Source: Desulfovibrionaceae bacterium
GTDB taxonomy: Bacteria; Desulfobacterota; Desulfovibrionia; Desulfovibrionales; Desulfovibrionaceae
Direction: 5' to 3'
NCBI GenBank assembly: GCA_016932995.1
Contig: JAFGBU010000003.1
Span: 31,208 to 95,207 of the forward strand
DNA: 64,000 bases
Shown here one piece after another: positions 1 through 9,094 of the stretch; position 1 is the first letter of the stretch; every line of letters begins with the position of its first letter. A program made the translations under genes and the position numbers. A model generated the notes under the pieces. The model searched no databases, was not told the DNA's origin, and was given only the letters and a program-made list of their open reading frames with translations.

Positions 1-517
1 GGGCCTCCTGGAGCGCGCCCATGAACCCTCCCCGGACCGTGCGCGAGGCCCGGCGCAGCTCGACCAGCCTGGCCATGGCCAGGCCCTCGGGCCCGGGCCG
101 GCCGTAGTACAGGTACAGCCCGGCCAGCTTGCGGAGCAGGTCCGGCCGGTTGGGGGTGATCTTGAGGATGCGCTCGTAGAACGGCGCGGCCCGCAGGGGC
201 TGGACGTTCCACTCCAGGTACCCGGCCATCAGGTTTAGGGCCTTGAGGTTGTTGGGCTTCTTTTCCAGGGCCCGGCCAAGGAACTCGATGGACCTGTCCG
301 GCTCGCCGGCCAGCTGGTAGAGCCCGGCCGCGGTCACCAGGAGCTCGAAGCCCGGGCTCTTGTGGGCCAGTATTTCCTCGAGCTGGGCCTGGGCCCTGTG
401 CAGGTCGCCGCCCTGCACGTAGATGTCCACCATCTCCCGTTCATAGGGGAATATCAGGACCGTCGCGCCCACGACGGCGAGCATGAAGCACAGTATCTGC
501 CACAGGCGGAAGCTCAC
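1..517 (-). CDS. Membrane-anchored TPR protein, N-terminal part (PelB-like?)
   Basis: The frame starts with GTG at 517, sharing GTGA with the stop of the upstream deacetylase gene, and runs off the left edge without a stop, so only about 172 residues are visible. Residues 1-22 form one hydrophobic segment (start VSFRLWQILCFML). The rest is helical repeats of tetratricopeptide type, for example around 'GRALEKKPNNLKALNLMAGY'. One N-terminal membrane segment followed by TPRs, translationally coupled to a PelA-like deacetylase, fits the beginning of PelB (periplasmic TPR scaffold plus outer-membrane porin) or a PelE-like TPR protein. Without the C-terminus these cannot be separated. The TPR assignment is firm; the Pel role is inferred from neighbours. 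Confidence 0.6.
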   Translation of the reverse strand, partial: MSFRLWQILCFMLAVVGATVLIFPYEREMVDIYVQGGDLHRAQAQLEEILAHKSPGFELLVTAAGLYQLAGEPDRSIEFLGRALEKKPNNLKALNLMAGYLEWNVQPLRAAPFYERILKITPNRPDLLRKLAGLYLYYGRPGPEGLAMARLVELRRASRTVRGGFMGALQEA

Positions 518-2607
518 CGGGGGCGGATCTCCAGGCGGCCCTTGCCCAGTCCGGCGACCTCCAGAAACCCGTCGGGCCCGGTTTCGAGCATCAGGTCCGA
601 GGCCTTGCCCAGGGCCGGGCCCCGGGCCAGAAACTCGGCGTTGGGCTCAAGCCCGGCCACCACGACCCGGCCCTTGGCCCGGCCCTCGAAGTCCAGGTCC
701 GCCCCCCGGTCCCGGGCCCGGAAGTCGCGGACCAGGCCGCTGGCCCGCCTGAGGTAGGCGGTCGCCGGGGCCTTGTCGGACATGACCACCAGGGCGCTGT
801 CCTGGTCCGGGGCCAGGTGCGCGAAGACCCCCTCGGGCCGGACGTCGAACCCGAGCACGTTTCTGCACGAGCCGAGGTCCGGCAGGCCGGCGCCCGGCCT
901 GAAGCGCAGGGACAGGCAGTGGCCGTAGTCGGCTATCAGCCAGGACCGGGCCCCGGTCCTGTACATCTTGGCCGTGGTGAAGCCCTTGACCATGCGTATG
1001 TAGTCCGAGGCGAACATGGGCGCGATGTCCGTTTGGGATGTGACCCATTCGTGCACGTCCTGCAGGGCCTTGAGCGAGGCCTGCTTCTCCGCGCTGTAGA
1101 AGTGGTAGTAGATGTCCATGGCCGCGAGCCTGCGCGGCGAGCCCGTGCGCTTCATGGACTCGATGGTGTACTTGAAGCCGTAGTAGGGCCCGGACCACAG
1201 GTTGGTCAGGATGTTCTCGTTGGCCTGGCCGGTGAACACCTGATAGCGGCCGTCGACGTACCTGTAGAGCGGGGCGACCCCGAAGATGGAGTCCCGGGAC
1301 TCGTTGATGACCGTGTCCCCGCCGTTGATGTTCAGTATCCCGGCCCGGTCGCAGATCTCGATCTGCCTGGCGGTCGGCTCGCACATCCCGGACCAGAGCA
1401 TGACCCGGCAGGGCTTGCCCGCCGGGGCCAGGTTACTGGTGATGTACTCGCAGGACCCGACAATCTCCCTTGTCGCGTCGAACTCATAGCCCGGGATATT
1501 GAACCCGTGCCTGGAGTAGAACAGGTCCTCGGCCCTGGCGTTCTTGCTCCAGTAGAAGGGGTGGGACAGGGAGTGCGAGCCGGGCTCGACGTTTTCGAGC
1601 CTGAAGATGTCCCGGGCCAGGTCCACGAGCTTCGGGCTGCCGAACATCTCCGGGTCGATCTCGGCCACGATCACCGAGACCGTGGCCGGAAACCCGTATC
1701 TGGCCAGGACCCGGTCCCTTATGATCTGTGCGCAGACCGCGTCCTTGTCCAGGGCGGTGAACCCGCCGAAGGCGTCGCCGTCCACATGGGAAAAGGCCGC
1801 CCTGGACCCGTTCAGGGTCGTGGGCGCGGGCGCGGGCCAGGCCGTGACGCCCAGGGCCTCGGACACGAAGGCAAAGGGGTCGAGGAGCCACTTCTTGCGG
1901 TACTCGAGCTGGTCCTCCCAGAGGATGTAGCCGTCCAGGGCCAGCCCGCCGTTCGGTCCGACCGCGACCACGGCGCCCTCCGAGTCGGCCAGGTCCGTGC
2001 GCCTGACCGTGGCCCAGGCCTGGACCGAGGGGTCCATGGGCCTTAGCAGCATATATCTCGGCGGCAGGGGCGGCAGGGGGCGCTCGAACCCGAAGCGCTC
2101 CTCGTCCACCCGGACGTAGCGCAGCCTGGACCGGTCCGCGATCTGAAGGCCCCGGTACTCGAGGCCCAGCCCGGCCAGGACGTCCTTGAGCAGCTCCTGG
2201 TCCGCGGGCCTGCCCGAGGGGTCCTCAAGGGCCCCGAGCTCAAAGGCGACGACCACCTTTTTCCCGGACCGCATCTGGGTCAGGAGCCAGGACAGGTACT
2301 GGTCCGGCCCGGCCAGGACATTGCCGCGCAAGACCGTGAACACGCCCAGGAACCCGGCCATGGCCTCTTGGTCCGGCAGGGGCCGCAGGGCCGCGTCGCG
2401 GTATTCCGGGAGCAGGCCCAGGTAGTTGGCCACGGTCTGGAAGCCCTCGCGGAAGCCGTTGTAGTCCGGGGTCCGGCCCTCAAGTCCGTTGTACAGGACC
2501 AGGACCTTGCGGGGCAGGGGCTCCTTGAGCGCGGCCGCGGGCAGTGCCCAGACGGACGCGACCAGGACCAGGGCGGCGAGCGCCGTCAGGGCTCTGGACA
2601 TGGCCAA
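514..2607 (-). CDS. PelA-like secreted polysaccharide deacetylase
   Basis: A 697-residue protein with a signal peptide (residues 1-26, hydrophobic core ending ALPAAA). A polysaccharide deacetylase (NodB-like) fold is indicated by the metal-site motif HVDGD at 274-278 and the H-x3-H motif SHSLSHP at 344-350. Residues 35-250 form an N-terminal alpha/beta region and the last 130 residues look like a beta-rich domain. Proteins with this layout trim acetyl groups from nascent exopolysaccharide in the periplasm; in Pel loci this is PelA. The gene lies 3 bp after a PelC-like lipoprotein gene and overlaps a TPR gene by 4 bp, as expected for a Pel-type operon. No glycosyl-hydrolase domain like that of Pseudomonas PelA was recognised. 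Deacetylase is well supported; the Pel assignment is moderate. Confidence 0.65.
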   Translation of the reverse strand: MAMSRALTALAALVLVASVWALPAAALKEPLPRKVLVLYNGLEGRTPDYNGFREGFQTVANYLGLLPEYRDAALRPLPDQEAMAGFLGVFTVLRGNVLAGPDQYLSWLLTQMRSGKKVVVAFELGALEDPSGRPADQELLKDVLAGLGLEYRGLQIADRSRLRYVRVDEERFGFERPLPPLPPRYMLLRPMDPSVQAWATVRRTDLADSEGAVVAVGPNGGLALDGYILWEDQLEYRKKWLLDPFAFVSEALGVTAWPAPAPTTLNGSRAAFSHVDGDAFGGFTALDKDAVCAQIIRDRVLARYGFPATVSVIVAEIDPEMFGSPKLVDLARDIFRLENVEPGSHSLSHPFYWSKNARAEDLFYSRHGFNIPGYEFDATREIVGSCEYITSNLAPAGKPCRVMLWSGMCEPTARQIEICDRAGILNINGGDTVINESRDSIFGVAPLYRYVDGRYQVFTGQANENILTNLWSGPYYGFKYTIESMKRTGSPRRLAAMDIYYHFYSAEKQASLKALQDVHEWVTSQTDIAPMFASDYIRMVKGFTTAKMYRTGARSWLIADYGHCLSLRFRPGAGLPDLGSCRNVLGFDVRPEGVFAHLAPDQDSALVVMSDKAPATAYLRRASGLVRDFRARDRGADLDFEGRAKGRVVVAGLEPNAEFLARGPALGKASDLMLETGPDGFLEVAGLGKGRLEIRPR

Positions 2608-2610
2608 TCC

Positions 2611-3180
2611 CTATTTCGTTCTCAACAGTCCGGCCTGGGCGAGCATGGACGAGACCGCCTTGGCGCAGACCCTCTGGGCGAGCTCGTTCAGGGAGTCGTT
2701 TTGGCCGAACAGGCCCGAGCTGGTCCCGGACATGCTCGCGGCCCACAGGACCCTGCCGGTCGGGACGTCGATCATGCGCAGGTTCAGGCCCACGGCCGGG
2801 CTCTGGTCCACCCCGCGCTTGTACCGGAACTCGCCGACCGACCCGTAGACCACGGTGTCCACGCCCAGGTCCCGGCCCAGCTTTTGGGCCGCGGCCGTGT
2901 CCATGGCCAGCTCAAGGTCCTCGTCCAGGCCGGCCGGGCCTTGGCCCGGGGGCTCCGTGATCCTGAAGCTGGGGACCGAGTAGAGCTCCGTGGCCAGTAT
3001 CTCGCCCACGATCCGGCCGGCCTGGGGGTGGGAGGTCAGGTTGGCCAGGGGCGGGACGGCCAGGTGGCGGTCCTTGGAGGATATCTCCTTGCCCAGGACG
3101 TAGTCGCGCTGAAAGGAGCTCGCGCAGGCCGCGAGGAGCAAGGGCATTAGAAAAACCAGGACGGTCTTGGCTGTTGTCAT
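2611..3180 (-). CDS. PelC-like outer-membrane lipoprotein
   Basis: A 189-residue protein with a type II signal peptide: the lipobox LLAAC puts the lipidated cysteine at residue 19, and ASS after it gives no inner-membrane retention signal. The mature part resembles the CsgG/GNA1162-like alpha/beta fold of PelC-type lipoproteins ('AVPPLANLTSHPQAGRIV' near the start, 'GVDTVVYGSVGEFRYKRG' in the middle, then 'LRMIDVPTGRVLWAASMSG'). PelC forms a ring at the outer membrane that guides deacetylated polysaccharide to the PelB porin. First visible gene of the operon, followed after 3 bp by the deacetylase. A general penicillin-binding-protein-activator/LpoB-like lipoprotein is the main alternative. 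Confidence 0.6.
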   Translation of the reverse strand: MTTAKTVLVFLMPLLLAACASSFQRDYVLGKEISSKDRHLAVPPLANLTSHPQAGRIVGEILATELYSVPSFRITEPPGQGPAGLDEDLELAMDTAAAQKLGRDLGVDTVVYGSVGEFRYKRGVDQSPAVGLNLRMIDVPTGRVLWAASMSGTSSGLFGQNDSLNELAQRVCAKAVSSMLAQAGLLRTK

Positions 3181-3440
3181 TGACCACTCCGTTGCTGGCG
3201 TTATCTGCGAAAGATTAAAAAGAAAAATTAGCCAAAAAAGGCTCCGCGGTCAAAACAAACCTTGAGCCCGGCCCATGGGCCGCAAGGCCTTGCCGGACAA
3301 GGCCCCAGGCCCTGGCCCGGAGCGGATATCCCTTCGGCCTTGTTGAATTTCTGTTGACAACCCGGGTTTTTTCCACTTGCCTGGAGCGCGCTTTGGGCCT
3401 AAGTAAAAAGGGGCGTTCGGACCGGGGGCAGGGACTGAAA

Positions 3441-3830
3441 ATGATCTTGAATCTGACCCAGACATCTGTGGCCGGCGAGCTGGTGCTGGCCGTGGAGGGA
3501 AAGCGCCTGGACGCGGAGAACGCCTCCCTGTTCAAGACCCGGCTCATGGAGATATGCAGGGCGGGCGATTCCCTGCCCATCGTGGACATCTCGGAGGTCG
3601 CGTTCATCGACAGCACCGGGCTCGGCGCGCTCCTGTCCTGCCACAAGGCCCTTGAGGACCGGGGCGGCCTGGTCCTGGCCTGCCCGGGCCAAGAGGTCGC
3701 CAGGCTCTTCGCCCTGACGCGCATGAACCGGGTCATGGGCGTGTTCGCCAGCGTGGACCAGGCCGTGGCCTCGGTCCGGGCCTGGCGCAGGAAGACCGCT
3801 GTCCGGCCCGACTCCGCGGCCGGGCCCTGA
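3441..3830 (+). CDS. STAS-domain anti-sigma factor antagonist
   Basis: Start chosen at ATG 3441, preceded by GGGGCAGGGA, rather than an in-frame upstream TTG at 3354; this gives 129 residues, normal for a single-domain STAS protein. The motif DISEVAFIDSTGLGALL (49-65) contains the conserved serine S58 that a partner kinase phosphorylates in SpoIIAA/RsbV-type proteins. Such proteins bind an anti-sigma factor or kinase and release a regulator when dephosphorylated. No serine kinase or phosphatase lies next to it, so its partner is unknown. Monocistronic, divergent from the Pel-like operon and convergent with corA. Confidence 0.8.
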   Translation: MILNLTQTSVAGELVLAVEGKRLDAENASLFKTRLMEICRAGDSLPIVDISEVAFIDSTGLGALLSCHKALEDRGGLVLACPGQEVARLFALTRMNRVMGVFASVDQAVASVRAWRRKTAVRPDSAAGP

Positions 3831-3852
3831 GGCCGCCGGTTCCGGCGCCCCC

Positions 3853-4920
3853 TTAGAACCACTTCTTTCTTGAGAAATACACGGCCATGCCCGCGGCCAG
3901 GGCGCACATGCCCCCCAGGACCGCGGGGTATCCCCAGCGCCAGCTGAGCTCGGGCATGTACTCGAAGTTCATGCCGTAGACCCCGGCCACAAAGGTCAGG
4001 GGGATGAACACCGTGGCGATGATGGTCAAGAACTTCATGATGTTGTTCATGCGCATCCCGGCCAGGGAGATGTACACGTTGAGCATGCCGGACAGGATGT
4101 CGTGCAGGGTGTCCACGGCGTCCACGACCTCGGCGGCGTGGCCGTGCACGTCGCGCAGGAAGGGCAGCGAGGCCTCCTGGACCGTGCCGACCTCCTCCTT
4201 GATGAGCTGGTTCAGGACCTCCTGCACGGGCCAGAGCACGTTGCGCAGGGACAGGGTCTCGCGCTTGAGCGCGTAGATGTCGAACAGGGTCTCGTCGCCG
4301 AGGTCCTTGCCCAGCAGGGCGGCCTCCAGGCCCTCGACCCGCTCGCCCAGCCGGCTCAGGGTCAGGTAGTAGCGGTCGACCACCGCGTCCAGCAGGGCGA
4401 TGACCAGGTAGTCCGGCCCGGACGAGCGCATCCGGCCCCGGCCCTTGCGGATCCTCTGGATCACCGGCTCGAACAGGGCGTGCTCGGACTCCTGGAAGGT
4501 GAGCACGAAGTCCGGGCCCCAGACCAGGCCGACCTGCTCGATGTTCACCCGGCCGGAGTCCGCTTGGAACTCGAGGTCCTTGACCACGATGAACAGGCTT
4601 CCGTCGTCCGGCTCCTCGATCTTGGGCCGCTGGGAGGTGTTCAGGATGTCCTCCAGGACCAGGGGGTGCAGATCGAACCACTGGCCCACGGCCTTGACCG
4701 TGTCCGTGTCGTGGACCCCGGTGACGTTTATCAGGTTGACCGGCCAGCCGGACAGGTCGGGCCTCGGGGCGCCCGGATCGCAGGTCGTCTCGGCCAGGCC
4801 GTCCGGGCCGTAGGAGACCACGTTGACGCGCGGGGCAAAGGCCTTGTCCGGGCCGACGTAGGTCAGGGTGCCGGGCGGGGCCCCGACCTTGTGGGACTTG
4901 TTTCTGAAGAACTGGAACAT
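3853..4920 (-). CDS. corA: CorA-type Mg2+/Co2+ transporter
   Basis: A 355-residue inner-membrane channel of the CorA/MIT family. The signature YGMNFEYMPEL follows the first pore helix (GMN at 316-318), with a second membrane helix near the C-terminus and a basic cytoplasmic tail SRKKWF. The long N-terminal part is the charged helical cytoplasmic funnel. CorA pentamers admit Mg2+ and sometimes Co2+ or Ni2+ down the membrane potential. Length and motifs are normal for the family. The gene stands alone, convergent with the STAS gene; the dsr-operon terminator lies between it and dsrP, so it is probably transcribed separately. Confidence 0.93.
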   Translation of the reverse strand: MFQFFRNKSHKVGAPPGTLTYVGPDKAFAPRVNVVSYGPDGLAETTCDPGAPRPDLSGWPVNLINVTGVHDTDTVKAVGQWFDLHPLVLEDILNTSQRPKIEEPDDGSLFIVVKDLEFQADSGRVNIEQVGLVWGPDFVLTFQESEHALFEPVIQRIRKGRGRMRSSGPDYLVIALLDAVVDRYYLTLSRLGERVEGLEAALLGKDLGDETLFDIYALKRETLSLRNVLWPVQEVLNQLIKEEVGTVQEASLPFLRDVHGHAAEVVDAVDTLHDILSGMLNVYISLAGMRMNNIMKFLTIIATVFIPLTFVAGVYGMNFEYMPELSWRWGYPAVLGGMCALAAGMAVYFSRKKWF

Positions 4921-4987
4921 GGCCCATGCTTCTCATATTTCGGATACAAAATGAAGCCGTTGGCCAACCGATTGTGGACCAGACCCG

Positions 4988-5027
4988 AAAAAAAGGGCCC
5001 GCCCCCCGTTTTAGAGGGGGCGGGCCC
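4988..5027 (-). terminator. Rho-independent terminator of the dsrMKJOP operon
   Basis: A perfect 12-bp stem (4995-5006 with 5016-5027, arm GGGCCCGCCCCC) with a 9-nt loop. On the minus strand it is followed directly by seven T (complement of 4988-4994). It begins 27 bp after the dsrP stop and isolates the operon from corA. Confidence 0.92.
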
Positions 5028-5053
5028 TGTGGTCTTGCGGTTTGTGGTCCGGA

Positions 5054-6241
5054 TCAGGCCGGCCCGGGAACCTCGTCCTTCTGGCTCACTTCCAGGTCCT
5101 GTTTGACCTCCGTGGCGATCTTGTACAGGACCGTCAGGACCAGGGCCCCGGTGGCGTAGACCATGAGCGAGATGAGCAGCTCGGGCCCGGTCGGCCAGTA
5201 CACGGTCACCTGCTCGAACGGGTTCGGGGTGAAGCCGCCGATCAGCAGGCCCAGGCCCTTGTCGATCCAGGTGGCGATGACCAGGATGCCCAGGGTCCAG
5301 GGCAGCAGGCTGTGGTTGTCCCTGAGCGCGGGCGTGACCAGGAGGGCCAGGCTGCCGAGCCCGAAGACCGTGGCGGTCCACATCCAGGGCACCAGGCCGT
5401 TGTGGCCGTGGATCCCGGTGAACAGGTAGGCCATGGAGTGCATGTGCCCGGGGATGTTGGAGTAGAAGGCCGTGAATATCTCGAGCAGGAAGAAGAACAC
5501 GTTCACGGCCATGGCGTAGGTGATGATCTTGGCCAGGGTGCGGATGGCCTCGCGGCCCGGGTCGAAGCTGGTCACGCGCTTGGTGATCAGCACCACCAGG
5601 AGCAGCAGCGCCGGTCCGGAGCAGAACGCCGAGGCCAGGAAGCGGGCGGCCAGGATGGCGGTCAGCCAGTAGTGGCGGCCCGGCAGGCCCTGGTACAGGA
5701 AGGCCGTCACCGTGTGGATGGAGAAGGCCCAGATGATCGAGGTGTAGATGATCGGCTTGAGCCACTTGGGGTGCGGCAGATGCAGCCGGTCCTTTTCAAG
5801 GCAGATCCAGCCGATCAAGAGGTTCAGGAACAGATAGCCGTTGAGCACGACCATGTCCCAGAACAGGATCGAGTTCGGGGTCGGGTGCAGCAGCACGTTG
5901 AGCATGCGCTGGGGCTGCCCGATGTCCACGACGATGAATCCGAGGCACATGACCACCGCGGCGATGGCCATGAACTCTCCGAAGATGACCATGTGCCTGA
6001 AGGTCTTGTAGTGGTGGAAGTAGTAGGGCAGCACGATCATCACGCCGGAGGCGGCCACCCCGACCAGGTAGGTGAACTGGGCGATGTAGAACCCCCAGGA
6101 CACGTCTCGGTTCATGCCCGTGATCTTCAGGCCCACGGTGAGCTGCCATACCCAGCAGGCGGCCCCGATGCCGATGAGGACCAGCAGAAAACCCAGCCAG
6201 CCCCAGTATTTCGGACTTCCCTTGAGTGCTTTCTCCAGCAT
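5054..6241 (-). CDS. dsrP: DsrP, integral membrane quinol-interacting subunit of DsrMKJOP
   Basis: A 395-residue NrfD/PsrC-family protein with about ten membrane helices. It starts MLEKALKGSPKYWGWLGFLL and keeps family patterns such as 'MNRDVSWGFYIAQFTYLVGV'. DsrP exchanges electrons between the menaquinone pool and the periplasmic subunits DsrO and DsrJ. It is the last gene of the operon, 9 bp after dsrO, and is followed by a strong terminator. Length matches DsrP of sulfate reducers. HybB-type or generic NrfD proteins are excluded mainly by the complete dsrM-K-J-O-P order. Confidence 0.95.
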   Translation of the reverse strand: MLEKALKGSPKYWGWLGFLLVLIGIGAACWVWQLTVGLKITGMNRDVSWGFYIAQFTYLVGVAASGVMIVLPYYFHHYKTFRHMVIFGEFMAIAAVVMCLGFIVVDIGQPQRMLNVLLHPTPNSILFWDMVVLNGYLFLNLLIGWICLEKDRLHLPHPKWLKPIIYTSIIWAFSIHTVTAFLYQGLPGRHYWLTAILAARFLASAFCSGPALLLLVVLITKRVTSFDPGREAIRTLAKIITYAMAVNVFFFLLEIFTAFYSNIPGHMHSMAYLFTGIHGHNGLVPWMWTATVFGLGSLALLVTPALRDNHSLLPWTLGILVIATWIDKGLGLLIGGFTPNPFEQVTVYWPTGPELLISLMVYATGALVLTVLYKIATEVKQDLEVSQKDEVPGPA

Positions 6242-6250
6242 AGCCGCCCC

Positions 6251-7027
6251 CTAAATGATGTAATACACGCTCGGCTGTGTGCCGAGAGCGGGTTTACGAC
6301 GGATGGTGTAGTTTTCCTTGAGCACCTTCCTGACCTCGGAGTCGGGGTCCGACAGGTCGCCGAAGGTCAGGGCCCCGTTGGAGGCCTCGACGCAGGCCGG
6401 AAGCTTGCCCTGGGCCAGGCGTTCGACGCAGAAGTTGCACTTTTCCACCACCCCGCGCATGCGCGTGGGGAACTCCTTGTTCAGCGCCTTGAGGTCCAGG
6501 TTGTCCCTGGGCTCGCCCCAGTTGAAGCTGCGCGATCCGTAGGGGCAGCCGGCCATGCAGTAGCGGCAGCCGATGCAGCGGTGGTAGTCCATGGCCACGA
6601 TGCCGTCCGGCCGCTGGAAGGTGGCCTTGGTCGGACAGACCCTCACGCAGGGCGGCTGGTCGCAGTGGTTGCAGAGCAGGATGAAGCGCCGCCTCTCCAG
6701 GTCCTCGGAGGGGAAGTTGTTGGGCTGCTCCGGAAAGGTCTCTTCGTAGCTCCCGGCCCACAGCCACTTGATGTTCTTGTTGCCCGGGATGTCCGGGACG
6801 TTGTGGATCGAGTGGCAGGCCTTGACCAGGGGCGCGATGGCCTCGTCCGTGTTCAGCTTGCGCGTGTCCACGACCATGGCCCAGCGCTTGGCCTTGAGCT
6901 GGTCGGCGTTGGGCTTTGGGTGGGGCGTCCCGTGGCCTGCGGCCAGGGCCCCTGCGGCCGGGCTGAAGCACAGGGTGGCTGCGGACAGGCCGGCGAACTT
7001 GAGGAAGTTTCTTCTACTTTTTTTCAT
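6251..7027 (-). CDS. dsrO: DsrO, periplasmic iron-sulfur protein
   Basis: A 258-residue ferredoxin-like protein exported by Tat: SRRNFLKFA at residues 4-12 is a twin-arginine motif and the hydrophobic core ends near AGALAA (residue 30). Cysteine groups C119/C122/C127/C131, C151/C154/C157/C161 and C197/C200/C212 (plus C71) can hold several [4Fe-4S] clusters. DsrO passes electrons between the triheme DsrJ and the membrane protein DsrP. It overlaps the end of dsrJ by 14 bp and precedes dsrP by 9 bp, so translation is probably coupled. Confidence 0.95.
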   Translation of the reverse strand: MKKSRRNFLKFAGLSAATLCFSPAAGALAAGHGTPHPKPNADQLKAKRWAMVVDTRKLNTDEAIAPLVKACHSIHNVPDIPGNKNIKWLWAGSYEETFPEQPNNFPSEDLERRRFILLCNHCDQPPCVRVCPTKATFQRPDGIVAMDYHRCIGCRYCMAGCPYGSRSFNWGEPRDNLDLKALNKEFPTRMRGVVEKCNFCVERLAQGKLPACVEASNGALTFGDLSDPDSEVRKVLKENYTIRRKPALGTQPSVYYII

Positions 7028-7415
7028 TGCTCAACCCCTCCGGCTGTATATGGCAGTCCCAGCAATAAGGGGAAACCGCGGCGTCGTTGTGGCATTTGTC
7101 GCAGAATTCGGCCTTCTTGGCGTGGCACTTCATGCACGTGTTCTGCAGGCTGATGCTGAACGGCTTGCCCTCGGCGTTGACATAGGTCCTCTGGCCGTCG
7201 CGCAGGGCCCAGTCCCTCCAGTCGTTCAGGAGCTGCATGTGCTCCCGGCGCATGAACTCCGTGGACTCGATGCATTTCTTCTCGTCCTTGGGGAGTTCGA
7301 GCTTGGGCTGTTTATAGGCCGCGTTTCCGGTGCTCGCCGTGTTGAAGAGCAGCGGCACGCAGAGCAGCCCGAGGAAGATGATCAGGCCAGTTATTATTTT
7401 TCCGCCGTACTGCAT
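7014..7415 (-). CDS. dsrJ: DsrJ, periplasmic triheme cytochrome c
   Basis: A 133-residue protein with an uncleaved or signal-type N-terminal helix (residues 7-25) and three CxxCH heme sites close together: CMKCH, CDKCH and CWDCH. C48 (in KKCIES) sits where DsrJ proteins have the cysteine thought to ligate the unusual His/Cys heme, followed by the conserved block FMRREHMQLLNDWRDW. DsrJ is the periplasmic redox entry or exit point of the complex. It lies 12 bp after dsrK and overlaps dsrO by 14 bp. Confidence 0.95.
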   Translation of the reverse strand: MQYGGKIITGLIIFLGLLCVPLLFNTASTGNAAYKQPKLELPKDEKKCIESTEFMRREHMQLLNDWRDWALRDGQRTYVNAEGKPFSISLQNTCMKCHAKKAEFCDKCHNDAAVSPYCWDCHIQPEGLSNEKK

Positions 7416-7427
7416 GGTGTCCTCCTC

Positions 7428-9041
7428 CTACTCCTCTTCCTCGAAGCCGGGCAGGGGCTCCTGGCGGAGGTTCATTGTCCGTTGCTTCTCGCCGTCCAGG
7501 ATCAGGGCGTTGGCGACCATCTCGTGGATTCCGGTGATCTGGACCCCCGGGGCCCAGTAGTCGGCCAGGGGGATGAGCGTGGCCCGGTCGATGGCGCAGA
7601 TGCAGGCCATGGTGTTCACGTCGTGCTTTTCCTGGACGTAGCGCAGGGCGTTGCCCCTGGGCAGGCCGCCGCGCATGCGCATGTCCATGAACTCGTCGGT
7701 GCCCAGCCCGGCGCCGCCCGCGCAGCAGAAGGTCTGCTCGCGGATGGTGTTCTCGGGCATGTCGAAGAAGTTGTTGACCACGTTTTTGATGACGTACCGG
7801 GGTTCCTCCAGCAGGCCCATGGCCCGGGCCGGGTTGCACGAGTCGTGGAAGGTGACCCTGAGGTTGTCGTTGCGGCTCTTGTCCAGCTTGAGCTTGCCGT
7901 GCCTGATCAGGTCCGAGGTGAACTCGCAGATGTGGACCATCTTGGTCGACTTGGCGTTGTGGAACACCGTGCCGGTGAGCGGGCTCTTGGGGACCTCGAG
8001 GAAGTCGGCCGGGCCGTTCATGGTGTCCATGTACTGGTTGAGCACCCGCCACATGTGCCCGCACTCGCCGCCGAGGATCCATTTGACCCCCAGCCTCTTG
8101 GCCTCGTTGTATATCTTGCCGTTGAGGATCTTCATGGCGTCGTGCGAGGTGAACAGCCCGAAGTTGCCGCCCTCGGAGTTGTAGGTGCTCATGGTGTAGT
8201 CCAGGCCGATGGCCTCGAAGAGCATCAGATAACCCATGAAGGTGTAGGTGCCCGGGTCGGCGAAGAAGTCGCCGGACGGGGTGGTGAACAGGACCTCGTG
8301 GCCCTTTTCGTTCAGCGGCACGGTGATGCGCTTGCCCGTGATCTCCTCGATGTCGTCGCACATGAAGTCGACGATGTCCTTCATGGCGTGCGGCTGGATC
8401 CCGAGGTGGTTGCCGGTGCGCTCGCAGTTGGCCACCGGCTCCATGGCCCAGTTGATGTTGCAGCCCACCAGGTGCAGGAGCTCGCGGCCCATCATGGTGA
8501 TCTCGGCGGTGTCGATGCCGTAGGGGCAGTAGAGCGAGCAGCGCCGGCACTCCGTGCACTGGTAGAAGTACATGAACCATTCCTTGAGCACGTCCTCGGT
8601 CATGACCCGGGCGCCGTTGAGCTTGCCCAGGATCTTTCCGGCCAGGGTGAAGTCCTTGCGGTAGATGGAGCGCAGGAGCTCGGCCCTGAGCACGGGCATG
8701 TTCTTGGGGTCCCCGGAGCCGATGAAGTAGTGGCACTTGTCGGCGCAGGCCCCGCAGCGCACGCAGATGTCCATGAACACCTGGAAGGTGCGGAACTTCT
8801 TCAGCCGCTCGCGAAAGCCCTGGTGGATGATGTCCTGCCAGTTTTCGGGCAGCTTCCAGTCCTTGTCCTCCGCGGACCATTCCCTCGGGTTGGGGAAGTG
8901 GACGTACCTGAGCACGTCCGGTTTGGCCGGGTAGCACCAGTTGCCGGGCCGGAACTTGATCGGCGTGTCCATCCATCCGGTCGCCGGGGGGGAGTAGTCG
9001 ATACTTTTATAGAGCTCGTCGGGTCTTGGGAAGTCAGACAT
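7428..9041 (-). CDS. dsrK: DsrK, cytoplasmic HdrD-like iron-sulfur subunit
   Basis: A 537-residue protein related to the HdrD subunit of heterodisulfide reductase. Two ferredoxin-type cysteine sets are visible (C93/C96/C99/C103 and C162/C165/C168/C172), followed by CCG-type cysteine motifs (HDSCNPAR near 395 and FCCAGGAG near 440) that in this family bind the noncubane catalytic [4Fe-4S] cluster. DsrK is thought to act on the trisulfide or disulfide form of DsrC on the cytoplasmic side, using electrons from DsrM. Second gene of the complex, after dsrM. The dsrC gene is not in this window. Confidence 0.95.
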   Translation of the reverse strand: MSDFPRPDELYKSIDYSPPATGWMDTPIKFRPGNWCYPAKPDVLRYVHFPNPREWSAEDKDWKLPENWQDIIHQGFRERLKKFRTFQVFMDICVRCGACADKCHYFIGSGDPKNMPVLRAELLRSIYRKDFTLAGKILGKLNGARVMTEDVLKEWFMYFYQCTECRRCSLYCPYGIDTAEITMMGRELLHLVGCNINWAMEPVANCERTGNHLGIQPHAMKDIVDFMCDDIEEITGKRITVPLNEKGHEVLFTTPSGDFFADPGTYTFMGYLMLFEAIGLDYTMSTYNSEGGNFGLFTSHDAMKILNGKIYNEAKRLGVKWILGGECGHMWRVLNQYMDTMNGPADFLEVPKSPLTGTVFHNAKSTKMVHICEFTSDLIRHGKLKLDKSRNDNLRVTFHDSCNPARAMGLLEEPRYVIKNVVNNFFDMPENTIREQTFCCAGGAGLGTDEFMDMRMRGGLPRGNALRYVQEKHDVNTMACICAIDRATLIPLADYWAPGVQITGIHEMVANALILDGEKQRTMNLRQEPLPGFEEEE

Positions 9042-9094
9042 ATCGGCTCCTTTTCAGGTTAAATATCCAACAGAGGTGATCCGGTTTCCCGCGC

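Noticed and set aside
3354..3440. TTGACA at 3354 as a promoter for the STAS gene, or TTG there as a start
   Set aside because: No acceptable -10 box lies 16-18 bp downstream, and the N-terminal extension has no STAS character.
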